From Epithemia pelagica (taxonomy: Eukaryota; Bacillariophyta; Bacillariophyceae; Surirellales; Surirellaceae), in NCBI GenBank assembly GCA_946965045.2, contig OX337236.1, positions 930,001-994,000 on the forward strand: a stretch of DNA of 64,000 nucleotides. Reading direction: 5' to 3'. Numbering within the stretch: position 1 is the first letter of the stretch; each line of letters begins with the position of its first letter. A program made the translations under genes and the position numbers. Under the pieces are notes generated by a model. That model was not told the origin of the DNA, ran no database searches, and worked only from the letters and a program-made list of their open reading frames with translations. This document shows, in pieces, positions 19,756 through 29,805 of the stretch.

Positions 19756-21409
19756 CCGTCGTGTCCACTTCAAGACACGCATCACCAACAATGGTAACAG
19801 ATACGGACCAGCGGAAAGTCCCATAATCACTGAACTCGAACAAGTGGACATAAGTGCCATCGGTCCAGGAATCCACATCCACGACAACGTCTTGTTCCAT
19901 CAATGACCACGCTGGTTCAAGGCTTGTTCCCTGATTGGCTTCAATGTCAATGGTGATGCTGCTCATTTTTTCGCGCGGCCAGCCAACATTAAAGACCAAT
20001 GGAATGGTCTGCAAACCCATCGGAATTTTGGACGCAGTGGCGGAGAGAGGGAAGACTTGTGTCGTTTCCGACTTTTCAGGATCACAGGGTGTGGGACTCG
20101 CGGTTGGAGCCCCACAATCTCGCACCAACAAGCCCTTAATTCCAGATCTGGAGCTGCGTGGGACAGTCACGTTATAGAGCATCGTCGGGGTACTGTATCC
20201 ATTGGGACTGGCCGTCCATATCGATGAATTACTACCGTATCCTTGCGAAAAAACTCCGATAAACAGCTGGTCCATGTAAACGTCAATCGTACGAACAATT
20301 TCATTCCGATACCGTCCAAAGGTGCCCTGTCGATAGATGATCTGCAAGCTGTCACTTGTTCCGTCCACCAAGGCACGGTAGACATTGTTTTTGTCCACAA
20401 CGTACAGGTAACCCGAATCGGGATCAATCGCGATTGCATGTGGAAAAACCTTATAGCCGTAGTAAGTAGTTTGGCTGTAGATGGTCCGTGGCGACTCCGA
20501 ACCAAAGGGCGGACGGATAACCTTGACAAAGCCTTGATCGTACTCATAGTTTCGGCCACCGTAGTAGGCATTACCCGTGGTGGGATCAATTTCCACTACT
20601 GGAATATCTCCAGTATCCAACTTGGTTGCGTGCTCCGAAGTTCCATCCAGTGCAACGAGGAAGAGACCATCGTTGGTACCAAGGAGCATGTCACCAGAGT
20701 CTTCACTGACTGCAACATCGAGGATTGTGCCCACTTGGTCATTCCATTTCGTCCTGAGATCCCTATAGAGACGGGAGGACGAAGCGGATTCGCCTCGGTT
20801 TGCATAGAACACGTTTCCGTACGTGGTTCCCCAATAAAGCACATCGCGACCACCACACAAACTGGACGTAAGGCCAATTATCTTTCCATCGCGACTTGGG
20901 CTTGGAAGAAGTTTGACAGGAACGCCTCTTCCCTCGATACTGGCCGCATAGATACCACTCACCTCATCTTCACCACTATAGTAGTTTTCATCCGAGAGGG
21001 TAAAAAACAGATTAAAGTCATATGGTTCATACGTGGGGCTCAAGGTCGGTGGTGTTTCGATACAAGTGCACAATTCATGGGCGTGGGACACACAAAAGTG
21101 ATCCCATTCCTTGGCACAGCAAAAGGGATCTGCCTTGCAAACTACGCATTGACATCCGTCGCAGAGACACCCAGTACTTGTCTTCTCTTGCTTACAGTCT
21201 CCACACGTACCATCTGCACATGCGGTGGGCCCCTTGCAGACCTTGGGCACCGAAGGAGACGCTGTTGCAGAAGGATACAACGTCCAAGACGGTGCCGGAG
21301 TAGGATACCACCATTCCTCATCAGGAGGACGAATCCGAGCACCCTCGACCAGAGGCAATGCCGCAACTAGCAGGAAACGTACCAATCCAGTTAAGCGTCT
21401 CTGTTTCAT
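19718..21409 (-). CDS. Secreted Cys-rich protein with YWTD/NHL-like beta-propeller
   Basis: A 563-residue protein from ATG 21409. An upstream in-frame Met at 21553 would add a polar leader before the signal peptide, so the later start (MKQRRLTGLVRFLLVAALPL) is preferred. After the signal peptide is a Cys-dense segment (CADGTCGDCKQ, CLCDGCQCVVC, CCAKEWDHFC). From about residue 120 there are repeated strands such as VLYWGTTYGNVFYAN, GTILDVAVSEDSGDMLLGTN, IDPTTGNAYYGG and AIDPDSGYLYVVD, typical of LDL-receptor YWTD or NHL propeller blades. The C-terminal 120 residues form a separate beta-rich domain. It probably acts as an extracellular binding or adhesion protein; the ligand is unknown. Confidence 0.7.
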   Translation of the reverse strand: MKQRRLTGLVRFLLVAALPLVEGARIRPPDEEWWYPTPAPSWTLYPSATASPSVPKVCKGPTACADGTCGDCKQEKTSTGCLCDGCQCVVCKADPFCCAKEWDHFCVSHAHELCTCIETPPTLSPTYEPYDFNLFFTLSDENYYSGEDEVSGIYAASIEGRGVPVKLLPSPSRDGKIIGLTSSLCGGRDVLYWGTTYGNVFYANRGESASSSRLYRDLRTKWNDQVGTILDVAVSEDSGDMLLGTNDGLFLVALDGTSEHATKLDTGDIPVVEIDPTTGNAYYGGRNYEYDQGFVKVIRPPFGSESPRTIYSQTTYYGYKVFPHAIAIDPDSGYLYVVDKNNVYRALVDGTSDSLQIIYRQGTFGRYRNEIVRTIDVYMDQLFIGVFSQGYGSNSSIWTASPNGYSTPTMLYNVTVPRSSRSGIKGLLVRDCGAPTASPTPCDPEKSETTQVFPLSATASKIPMGLQTIPLVFNVGWPREKMSSITIDIEANQGTSLEPAWSLMEQDVVVDVDSWTDGTYVHLFEFSDYGTFRWSVSVTIVGDACLEVDTTEFQEFTLMMEPL

Positions 21410-22598
21410 GACTGGTATCATCACTAAATTTCTTCTGTCGTCAATGAACGGTGGCTGGGCCTGGGTCTTTTTGTTGTTCAAGTCTTTTGAGATTAATGAG
21501 CCCTTCTTCTCGAAAAGATTTGGATTCAGCGATAACGATAAAGGTCTTTGCACTTGAGATCTTCTCTACAATATTACCTATTTATTTCTTCTAGTCTATC
21601 GAAGAACACGACTTACCACGCGTAAGTCAGTCGCCCGATGATATCGGTCCCATCGCGGTCATGTCACATAATGACTCTAATTGACAAAAAGTGACTAAGT
21701 GACGTGACGAAATGGATCTTGATAGCGACCAACTCACCTACACCTACTCCTAACTCCAAGGTACTCGTAGAACTCCTCTATTAGTCTAGAGAGCATTCAA
21801 AGGGTGATTTCTCATTCCGTAAAAGTAGACATCAACTTCAAAGTAACCACCCATCTCCCTTTACATAAAGTGCTGTCATAAAATCTGAAAGGATGTTTAG
21901 GCTGCTGTTGTATTCCTTTGCCTCTTCGTCGTATGGAAGTGGCTTTATCACGAAGTATCGCCATCATCTTTAGGCGGGACACTCCGGTCATCCTCTTGAA
22001 TGTTTTGGTTCCGCCCTTTCATTGCAATCGTAAAAAAGGATGATGTCGGACATCAGACTTGTTGAAGCCTTTTGTCGACATGACAACAGATGCGACCTCC
22101 ACAGCTAGCTCTCCTTTAGAAGAGTACTCCCTAACACTTTCGTCGCCACCACTTATCGTTGACTGACGAGGAGAGACAATAATTGACAGAGTCATCTCCA
22201 TCATCGGTCATTGTGTTTCTGGTCGCCAAAAGATACTTTTTTGGGGGAGTCGTGCCAAATCCTCCTCTTCTGACACCGATCTTCTTGATGATTCGAATGT
22301 GCTCTTCGGGACCAGATTTGTACCTCCGGGTTTGTTAGTACCTCAACGGAGAGTATAGTAATAGTAGCGGGGGTAGATAAGCAACGGGTGACCAGCCTAG
22401 ACTTCTAGCTTGTGGTTCAAACGAAGCAACAACGTAGGAAGAAGATGGTCAATATGCAATTTATCCACTTATATTCGTATGCCGATGAAAGTGGTTTACT
22501 ACACAGCAAATGTTGATTTCTGTTGTGTCTTCGCTTGGCCACAGTTCTCGATGACGACGAGATGGTACCTTTGTTCATGAGTTGGGGTCATGTCACGT
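21410..22598. other. Gene-poor region, 1.2 kb
   Basis: The first part is the shared leader side of the propeller gene. The rest has no frame over about 80 codons with any domain. One TACTCCTA octamer occurs at 21745-21752. A 61-codon minus-strand frame at 22019-22204 is not convincing. Confidence 0.4.
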
Positions 22599-23972
22599 TT
22601 ATGCCCTCGCTACCGAGCGGTTCATTTCTTGAGCAAGCATCTTCCTATTGCGCTCTTGGTGTTTATTCAAGCTTGACTCAAAAGTCCGACGTGTCAGACC
22701 TTCCATCTCTCCCTCCTTTTCAAACGCCACTTCTCCTAGTTCTTCGAGCTGGGCAGCAGTGATTGGACGCATTTCATCCCAACTTACTTTGTTAAAGCAG
22801 AAGATGTTGAGCTCCCTTGTACCATTGTTACGGGCATTATTCAGCTTTGATTCCATCGCTTGATCCTCCCTTTGTTTTGCTGCGCGAACACTCGACTGTG
22901 CCAGAAGCATATCTTTGGCTTTCTGCGCCAAATAAAATACTCCTCCGATCCAATAACGAACAGTAAATTTGTCACCTTCTTCAACAATCTCGACCTCAAG
23001 AGCCCCAGTGTCTTTCTGGGCTTCTGCGTCAGGTACATGGCTAGTTCCTCCGCTGCTGTACACGTTGGCACATCCTGCGACCTTCACATAGACAGCATCG
23101 CAATACTTGCACTGTCTATACATGTTTCTGGGTCGCGAGGGTCCGTAACATCCCAGGTCAAGAGCTTATTTGTGGTCTTGATAAACTCTTGTAGCTTCAG
23201 GGACAAACTAACTCCTGCTTTTCCGTATACTACGTTCTTTTGTGAATCGGAAGCGAGGTTTTCATATGCGTCTCGGAAAATTGCGTCTTTCTCCCTCTGG
23301 ACGACCTTGCGGGCTTTAGCTTGCGTCGCAATGATGCACATATCTGATTCATTGGTCGGCCCTTGTTCAACAAGACTGTGGCATGCATCGCTTGCAGCTT
23401 TAAGTTTGGCAATCAGCTTGTTGATGGGTTTGTTGTATTTGCGGATGCCAGACAAGGAGGAAACTGCGGCAAGCTGCGCTGGGGTCACTTCAAAAGTATG
23501 GGGTGCGTGCAGGCTGGATGCAATAAACGTCGCAATTTCATCTCCCCTCGTATCTTTGCCAACCATGGTAATGTGACGGCTAGGGATTTCAAGATACTTG
23601 GCCACCGCGGTGACAAATTCTACTTTGTCATAGCCATCTTCAGGATTGGCATGATCAGCATGCGTAATGATTACTCGTACATCATCGCTTCCGAGAAAGT
23701 CCATAATGAGTTCAACATTTCTACCAACATTGTCCGCACGACTCTCGTATTTGATAACTGCATACACGCCACACAATGCGGTTCCCTCCAAGGCAAGTAG
23801 TACCAATGGCGAAGAGGTTGTGCTTGTTGTTGACACCAACCTCAATCGCCCTGGTGCAGCTGGAGGCTCCAGAGCCTGATGCATGGTGCGTTCCACAAAC
23901 TTTGTTCAAAACATTGCTTTTTCCATGACCCAGTGGGCCGAGAAAAGTCACGGCACGGAGGAATGCGGACAT
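22599..23972 (-). pseudogene. AIG1/IMAP-type GTPase, disrupted and lacking the G3 box
   Basis: The minus strand starts at ATG 23972 with VTFLGPLGHGKSNVLNK, a P-loop (GxxGxGKS) followed by SGASSCTRAIEVG, as in AIG1/IMAP GTPases. Near 23825 reading switches frame to LVLLALEGTALCGVYAVIKY and continues with DVRVIITHADHANPED, the G4-like TxAD segment. The DTPG region expected between them is absent, so a deletion removed switch II. A second frame change near 23110 links to a C-terminal part with CKYC..VYVKVAGC and a basic coiled region ending at 22599. Two frame changes plus a lost motif argue for a pseudogene, although assembly error could explain one of the shifts. Confidence 0.68.
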
Positions 23973-24214
23973 GAATCAAGTAGTAGTCTCTCCAAAGGGG
24001 CTAATGCGAGGGGCGAAGAAGGGAACGTATATGAGCGTGTTTGGTCGTCCAATAGCTTTTATCTAGAATTTCTCCGCGTAAGCTCTGAACACAAACGATG
24101 AACGTCAACGCGTACCTTCTTAGTCGATCGAATCGATCACCTTTGAGCAGAATGAAAATAATGAGCTCAGGTTCAGATTAAATGAAAACTGATGCGGATC
24201 CAACAGAAAATATT
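23973..24214. other. Flank of the GTPase remnant, no gene seen
   Basis: This is presumably the former promoter of the minus-strand GTPase. No domain-bearing frame was found. Confidence 0.3.
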
Positions 24215-24650
24215 TACTGTGAAACATGCCTTTGGATACTTTCACGGTGCATCAGTCCGGGGGAACCATCTGGCAATCAGAACATACCTTCAATTTCTGT
24301 TGAAGGATCCATTCACCGCTCAACCAATGAGGGAAAGCGACAAATGCCTGTTGAGATTGGCAAACTCACCCAAAGCAAAATTAAACTGATTTTGCTGTGA
24401 AACGAATGCATTTTACTTTCACCGGACCTTTGGTGGCAGCATCAGTCCGAGGGAATCAGAACATCCCTTCAATCTGTGATGAAGGATCCATTCGCTGCTC
24501 AACCAATCAAGGAAAGCTACAAAATCTTGTTTTGCAATTTGCGAATTCCAGCCGACGTTCATGCTTTTTGCTTGATCTGGCTTTCGGAACATACAGTGGT
24601 TTGAGATTTTGCTGTGAAGCTCGAGTAGCCAATCAAAAATGAATGATAAT
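24215..24650. repeat. Diverged direct repeats, two and a half units
   Basis: Unit 1 (about 24215-24345) and unit 2 (about 24392-24523) share GCATCAGTCCG, then AATCAGAACAT.CCTTCAAT, then GAAGGATCCATTC and CTCAACCAATSARGGAAAGC. A partial third unit beginning ATTTTGCTGTGAA lies at about 24604-24650. The units contain no supported gene and look like a decayed tandem array or transposon remnant. Confidence 0.7.
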
Positions 24651-24708
24651 TCAGCCAATCACGGGCATCCGTGAAATTTTATCCAGGAAAATCTGAAGAG
24701 GTTTACCG

Positions 24709-25431
24709 ATGAGACAAAGATACGATCGCGAAAGTTCTTTCAACAACCATCGAAAATCGGGATCCACATTCGAGGATTTCAACTCCCATGCCAAGATGTT
24801 AGTCATGCCGGTACTCCAAGTCTTTGTTCATTTATTTGCGTCCCATCTTCTGACTGTCTTCTACGCCAAGCGCTTTGTCTGGAACGATCTTTATCCACCC
24901 ACATCTGGGATCGAGTGCTGCAGAACGACGAGACAGCACTTTCAGAAGGTCGATGCTGAAACAAGATTGAAGGTTCTGTTGATCTTTCTGGTGCTGCACT
25001 TTGGGTGTAAGCTGCAAGTTCGCCATGTCCACCTTGTTACCTTCTTGTTGGCCATTCCACAGCTGTATCGATTGCGCATGTTGCGAGACATTCGAGTGAT
25101 CTTGGGTCCTCTTACTCCCTTATTGTCGATCCAAAACGTCATTCGAGAACAAACCGCAGCCACCATTTTATCCCTGATGCTGTCGCTTACAGCCTTTGTT
25201 GTCTTGCGACCTGACAACACACAAGTTTTAGACCTTCTTCTTACACGTGTGAAACCAAACTTGGACATCTGCAAGGTTTTGGAATCGCCCAATTCCCGCC
25301 GGAAACTTCACGGTTCTTTGGCATTCTGCAATACTCTAGTGGCAGCACTAGGGTTTCTGCTAACATTCCAGGATCTATACGACGATGGTTCGAGCGTTAC
25401 AGGCTTAGAAACCTCAGTGTCTTCGGTCTAA
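24709..25431 (+). CDS. Multipass membrane protein of unknown function
   Basis: A 240-residue open frame from ATG 24709. Hydrophobic segments occur at about residues 30-52 (VMPVLQVFVHLFASHLLTVF), 85-102 (LKVLLIFLVLHFGC), 106-120 (HLVTFLLAIPQLY), 150-166 (ILSLMLSLTAFVVL) and 212-228 (TLVAALGFLLTFQDL). This suggests four or five membrane spans with basic loops between them. I recognise no family. The continuous frame and membrane pattern support a real gene, but expression evidence would be needed to be sure. Confidence 0.5.
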   Translation: MRQRYDRESSFNNHRKSGSTFEDFNSHAKMLVMPVLQVFVHLFASHLLTVFYAKRFVWNDLYPPTSGIECCRTTRQHFQKVDAETRLKVLLIFLVLHFGCKLQVRHVHLVTFLLAIPQLYRLRMLRDIRVILGPLTPLLSIQNVIREQTAATILSLMLSLTAFVVLRPDNTQVLDLLLTRVKPNLDICKVLESPNSRRKLHGSLAFCNTLVAALGFLLTFQDLYDDGSSVTGLETSVSSV

Positions 25432-26381
25432 GACCGTTTCTTTTCTTTTTCTTTTCTTCATACATCGCAAAACAAGATGTGAAAGTCTTCCCATCCTCCG
25501 CTATGAGCCACTGATTCAACGCGAAACAGTAAAGATACATAAACTTCTGTCCCAATAAACGTTCTCTTTGACTTTCAAAAAGCTTTGTGTTACGTGCGAA
25601 TGGTTCTAACAATTTCTTCATCTGGTCAAAAGTGGACGTGACAAAAGTCGGTATGAAACAGAAACAGGCCGGTGTGTTTCAATATGGCGGACCAACGGCT
25701 TGTAATTACGGTCGAATAACTGCAGGAGACTTGGCAATTGTGCGTCTGCGAGAGACATGCAAGTTGATCCAGCGGCCATGTACTCCTCGTGAATATGTCA
25801 TCGACCCCCGTCGCACATTCGCCCTCGAATGCATAGTATAGGGCGTTGCTCTTGGTCCTGAGACCACCTGGCTGCATGACGACCACATCATACCGCATCT
25901 CGCTGTTGATTGTACGATCTTCCTCTTATCCAACAGCCTTGTTGAGCTTAGGTTGGAAAATAGGCCTTAACCTATAAATCTCTCCGGACTACGGATGCCA
26001 TGATTCCCTTGGCATGAGATTCCATTCAGATATGAACAAATTGTGTTGATGTTTGAACTCCACGAGTCAAGCTTACCCGTCAGCCATCAGGAAGTGCAGA
26101 ATCTAAGTCCGTCTTGATCAGAAAGGCCTGGTATCTTTCTTGTTTTCGGATGTTCCATGAACCCCTCGAACCGACGCTGACGCTGCGGCATCGACAGGGG
26201 TAAGGTAGGAAAGCTTAATACTCGAATGAAAGCCATGCCACCTCGCTGTCATATCTGCTATTCTTTTCCAAAGCTTCTTTTCTTAACTGTTCTATTCATT
26301 TCTTCTCCAAACGGCGCGTCGTCTTCAAAGGTTGCGAACTCGATCGCCACCATGGTCTTTTGGAAATAGCCGCGCAGTCGT
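25432..26381. other. Region without a confident gene, 950 bp
   Basis: Three short minus-strand frames (25397-25621, 25626-25898, 25706-25933) overlap here. The 25626-25898 frame reads VVVMQPGGLRTKSNALYYAF, which looks somewhat coding, but no domain or splice pattern links the pieces. They may be the remains of one gene. Confidence 0.35.
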
Positions 26382-26384
26382 CTG

Positions 26385-26410
26385 GAGTGTGGGGTAAACC
26401 TGATATTATC
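26385..26410 (+). repeat. Left terminal inverted repeat of the Harbinger-like element
   Basis: 26 bp beginning GAGTGTGGGGTAAACCTGAT, paired with 29451-29476 in inverse orientation with two mismatches. Confidence 0.85.
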
Positions 26411-26561
26411 TGATACCAGAACGTAGATCTATCTATATGGTTTCCATACGTATTGAAAAGATAGGTAGTCATAACAAAGGAGTACAGTCTAACGTAATTA
26501 GTGTAGCTAAACCCACCTCCACCCGGTCTTTCGACCACTACACTTAGCACTACTAGCTAGA

Positions 26562-27501
26562 CTAATCTTCTACTTCGACTTGGAATACATCGAGGTCGTT
26601 GTTTTCGATACGAAGCTGGACCAAATTTACCACCGCCCCAAAAACCACATTGTGCCATCCAAGGTCACCTCTGTATTTGTCTTTTAGAATGTTGTACCTT
26701 TTGAAGTAGCTGTTGACTACTTCATGTCGTGCTCTTGCATCAGCCATCATTTTGTCCATAAAGTTGTTGTGTCCAGACGGTGTAATGAAGTATTCTCCAC
26801 CATCATTGTAGCCTCCATCTGCAACCATCATTTCCCCTTCATCCACTTCGTCTATGAGCCAATCTCTGCTGATATTGAGGTCTGCCCATGTCCCACAAGG
26901 GTATTGGCCATTCCACCACACAATCCACCCAGTGTTGATGCATACTCCAATTTCATAACGCAGCCCAGGTCCCTTGAATTTGTGGGAAAACCACTTAGGG
27001 TCAAATGGAGCAGGCTCAAAAATTCTAAAGTCTGTTCCATCAACAGTAATGAAGCAACATTGTCCTTCTTTTCTTGCATCATATCTATTTTCCCATTTTA
27101 TCTAAAGAAAACAGGACAAAGATGGTGAGAATACAATGCTGACAAACTGGTACACGCCGTCCTCATGAACACTTACCAGTACTTACATAGTTAAGATGAG
27201 CCATCAGCTTTGTCACTATCTTACTCCACTTTCTAAAAGTCTTTCTTGTTGTATTTGCAATTGCCACCAGGACATCTTCTGAGGCGTAAACCTTAAGGTA
27301 AAGAAGTCCCCACAACAGGTGGAATGGCTTCCCTCCTCTTGGCAGAAGGTTCTCTATTTCGTCCCACACATGCACACAAAGAGAAGGGGTTAGACTGAAA
27401 TAGCCTCAAAAAGCTCTATGAAACTCATTTGTTGTTGGATTTCCATTCTTCCCCATCATAGGAAGAGCACTTTGAATGAATGTTCCTGCATTCACCTCCA
27501 T
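26562..27501 (-). pseudogene. Harbinger-like DDE transposase with one in-frame TGA
   Basis: Read from ATG 27501 as MEVNAGTFIQSALPMMG, the frame meets TGA at 27408-27406 inside HRAF-stop-GYFSLTPSLC, where related transposases have Arg (CGA to TGA). It then continues VHVWDEIENLLPRGGKPFHL to HLNY. An 85-bp intron (27186-27102, GTAAGT...TTTAG) follows. The last exon gives ITVDGTDFRIFEP (first D), MMVADGGYNDGGEYF (second D) and ARHEVVNSYFKRY (E), the catalytic triad of the DDE_4 transposase family. Stop at 26562. Without the TGA the protein would be about 284 residues from this start. Confidence 0.85.
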
Positions 27502-27711
27502 CGTCAGGAATTGTGAGTTTATGCGATATTCATGTTGGTGCCCATGCCGTGCAGTGAAGCTAAGTTCCAATGCCAAAACACTATTTCTTTGCGTTCATCA
27601 AGAATTTTCGTTATAGTAGTGTTCGAATTTAATGTATGACTGTCTTTACGTGAACGCCATGGAGTAATCTAAGTACAGAAATGGTCACAGTCACTATTTC
27701 TGGGTCACTTG

Positions 27712-28130
27712 GGTCTGATCCGGTCAGATCTTGGATCAGACCACTGTATCAGTTTCAGTGATGAGGACCAATATTGAAACATGAATAACTTTTCGCAAGT
27801 CTCTCTAGAAACAGTATAGAAGCGACCCTCTTATTCACTGAAAAAAGAGTTAACTAGATATAACTTAAGCCTAAACATTGCTCATCAACAAGGTCGTCTG
27901 GTCTGCCAATGAAAAAGCTGCCTGGGTCGAAAAAAACAACCTGGGTCGTTTTTTTGCCACCAGACCCAAAGACAACCTACGTAATTAATCCTTATATTTA
28001 ACCGACCCACAGTTAACTCATTAAATAAGGAACAAGGAGGTCGGTTCAGTATTGGCATAAGTGCCAATGTCATGGAGAAATCTTCATTTATAAGAATCAG
28101 GATCAGACCCGGTCTGATCCTGGTCAGACC
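27712..28130. repeat. Paired palindromes between the two transposon genes
   Basis: The decamer GGTCTGATCC occurs at 27712-27721 and, inverted, at 27733-27742 (11-bp loop). It occurs inverted again at 28100-28109 and direct at 28111-28120 (1-bp centre). A diverged half copy TGGTCAGACC follows at 28121-28130. The pairs lie near the start of each divergent gene and could be transposase or accessory-protein binding sites or divergent promoter elements. Confidence 0.8.
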
Positions 28131-28229
28131 AGAATACCAATTACCCAGTATGCTTTCTTGGTCATAGTTTGGTTTCGCCAAAAAAACCACCCAGGTACTA
28201 AACTCCCCAACGTTCATTCCAAAATTGTT

Positions 28230-29293
28230 ATGACACGCTCCGGTAGGAACTCCCTTGGTGAAGGTCCCTTACTCTCTTGGGATTCCAGGACAGCAGACGC
28301 TGAGTACCTGGAAGACTTGGTAAAAAATCGTGCCTTTGCAGCAAGCGCTGCACCAAAGCAAGTGTGGTCTGATCATCCACAGTTCATGAAGTACAAGCTT
28401 GAATCATTTCGTACTGCATTGAATAAACTCAAAAATAAATATGGATACCATTTGAGAGATGGCCCAAAGGAACAGGACAGTAAGGTGACCAGCAAGGAAG
28501 AGAGTTTCAATCCATTGGAAGATGTTGAGGATGATGCAGACAACGACCTTCCCCCTGGTTCTGGTTTGTTTGGGAAGAAGAAGGCACCAGGTGCACCAGG
28601 TAAGTCATGGTACGTGATCAAAATTGGCGACTTCTTGGTACCTACCTAATGTTCTCTCATCTATTGCTCTTTCTCTCTTTCTCTACAGATAAAATTAAGA
28701 GTATAGCTATGAATTTGTTACAAGGAAAAGAGAAAAAAAGGTCTGGAGTCGCCATTCCAGTTGGTGGTGCTGACCTTGGAGCATTGGAAAACAAGAGAAA
28801 GAAGTCAGAAAAGAAGGATATGATAAAAGAATGGACGCCCCCTCATGTGCTGACCCAGTGGGTGGATCAGAACAAACAAAAGCATGTGGTTGTAGTGATC
28901 AACCTGCCCACTGGGGTTGCGCACAGAGATACAACAAATTGCGACATTGAGGTTGGTGAGTCACAGAAGGAACTGATTGTGAAGATCATTTGGCCTACCA
29001 ATAGCACAGATGTGGGAGAACTGTTGAAGCAGTTCTCCCAGGAGTGGATGGAGAAGGATGAAAACATTCGTAAGAAATTGGCTCTAGAAGATGCATTCAA
29101 TCAATTGAAAGAAAGACAGACTGATTATGTGAGATCCAAGTTTGTCCTCTCTTTGCCTTTTGCAGTACAGTCAAAGTTTGACTACGAGTTTTTGTTTGAC
29201 ACTATCAATGGATTTCGTGCACTGATGGTTTTCCTAGACGAACCGGATGCAAAATTCGAGGGTGGAATGCGCCACAAAATGGTGGCCCTTTAG
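28230..29293 (+). CDS. Accessory protein of the Harbinger-like element (intact)
   Basis: ATG 28230. Exon 1 ends at 28599, an 89-bp intron (28600-28688, GTAAGT...CTACAG) follows, and exon 2 runs from 28689 to the stop at 29293. The product is 324 residues. The N-terminal 75 residues (LLSWDSRTADAEYLEDLVKN, W.DHPQF, FRTALNKLKNKYGYH) resemble a small helical DNA-binding module. An acidic/basic linker and a C-terminal domain of about 180 residues (VVVVINLPTGVAHRDT ... RHKMVAL) follow. PIF/Harbinger elements usually carry a second DNA-binding protein needed for transposition, and this gene is in that position. The family itself I do not recognise. Confidence 0.72.
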
Positions 29294-29450
29294 ATAGCTG
29301 TAAAGTGTTCTTGTGTCGCGGTTGCAAAAACCGGGTGGTGGTGGGGACCGATTACACTATATTTTAAGTTACCTATTATTCTGTTGATCGTATTACTAAC
29401 CTAGCAATAGCTAACATAGTCGGTCTGCCTTTCTATGATGAAGTGGGGCT

Positions 29451-29476
29451 GATATTATCAGGTTTACCCCACTCTC
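29451..29476 (-). repeat. Right terminal inverted repeat of the Harbinger-like element
   Basis: The reverse complement begins GAGAGTGGGGTAAACCTGAT, matching the left end at 24 of 26 bases. Confidence 0.85.
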
Positions 29477-29479
29477 CTG

Positions 29480-29805
29480 TCCGGACGCCCGCACCGAAGA
29501 GCCGCTACCAAAGCTACTACTCCTATGACGTATCATCTTTGTCTAGCCACTCTAGCTAGAGGTAGCCAATGGCAAATCGCCCAGAGACAGATCGTCATCC
29601 TCGGCACCATGTTGACTCAATCAAACCAAAGGCAAACAACTACGAGCCACCTCCTTATCAGCTTATCAACCCATATCGGCTCTCCGTTACCAGAGTTTGC
29701 TCATGAAAGTAAATTCTATTTGAAAATTAGAGCTTCTCGTCTTGATTCTAGACACAAAAACTATTCACACTCCGTTTTAATATTGGTTACTAACATAATC
29801 TTCCT
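29480..29805. other. Intergenic region, 326 bp
   Basis: The spacer between the transposon and the 3' end of the bL17 gene. It contains a TACTCCTA octamer at 29518-29525; no gene is seen. Confidence 0.4.

Larger units (their letters stand above)
26382..29479. mobile_element. PIF/Harbinger-like DNA transposon with two divergent genes
   Basis: Element 26385-29476 (3092 bp) has 26-bp terminal inverted repeats matching at 24 positions (GAG-T/A-GTGGGGTAAACCTGATA-T/A-TATC) and a 3-bp flanking duplication CTG at 26382-26384 and 29477-29479. A DDE transposase gene lies on the minus strand and a second, intron-containing gene on the plus strand, diverging from a central region with long palindromes. 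Two genes, a 3-bp duplication and this transposase type fit the PIF/Harbinger superfamily, although CTG is not the commonest Harbinger target. The transposase has one in-frame stop. Confidence 0.82.

Noticed and set aside
20243-21370. 375-codon plus-strand frame over the propeller gene
   Set aside because: Antisense shadow. The minus strand has the signal peptide, Cys motifs and propeller repeats.
26155-26200. Possible tRNA T-arm (GGTTCGAGG on the minus strand)
   Set aside because: No acceptor, D or anticodon stems could be paired around it.
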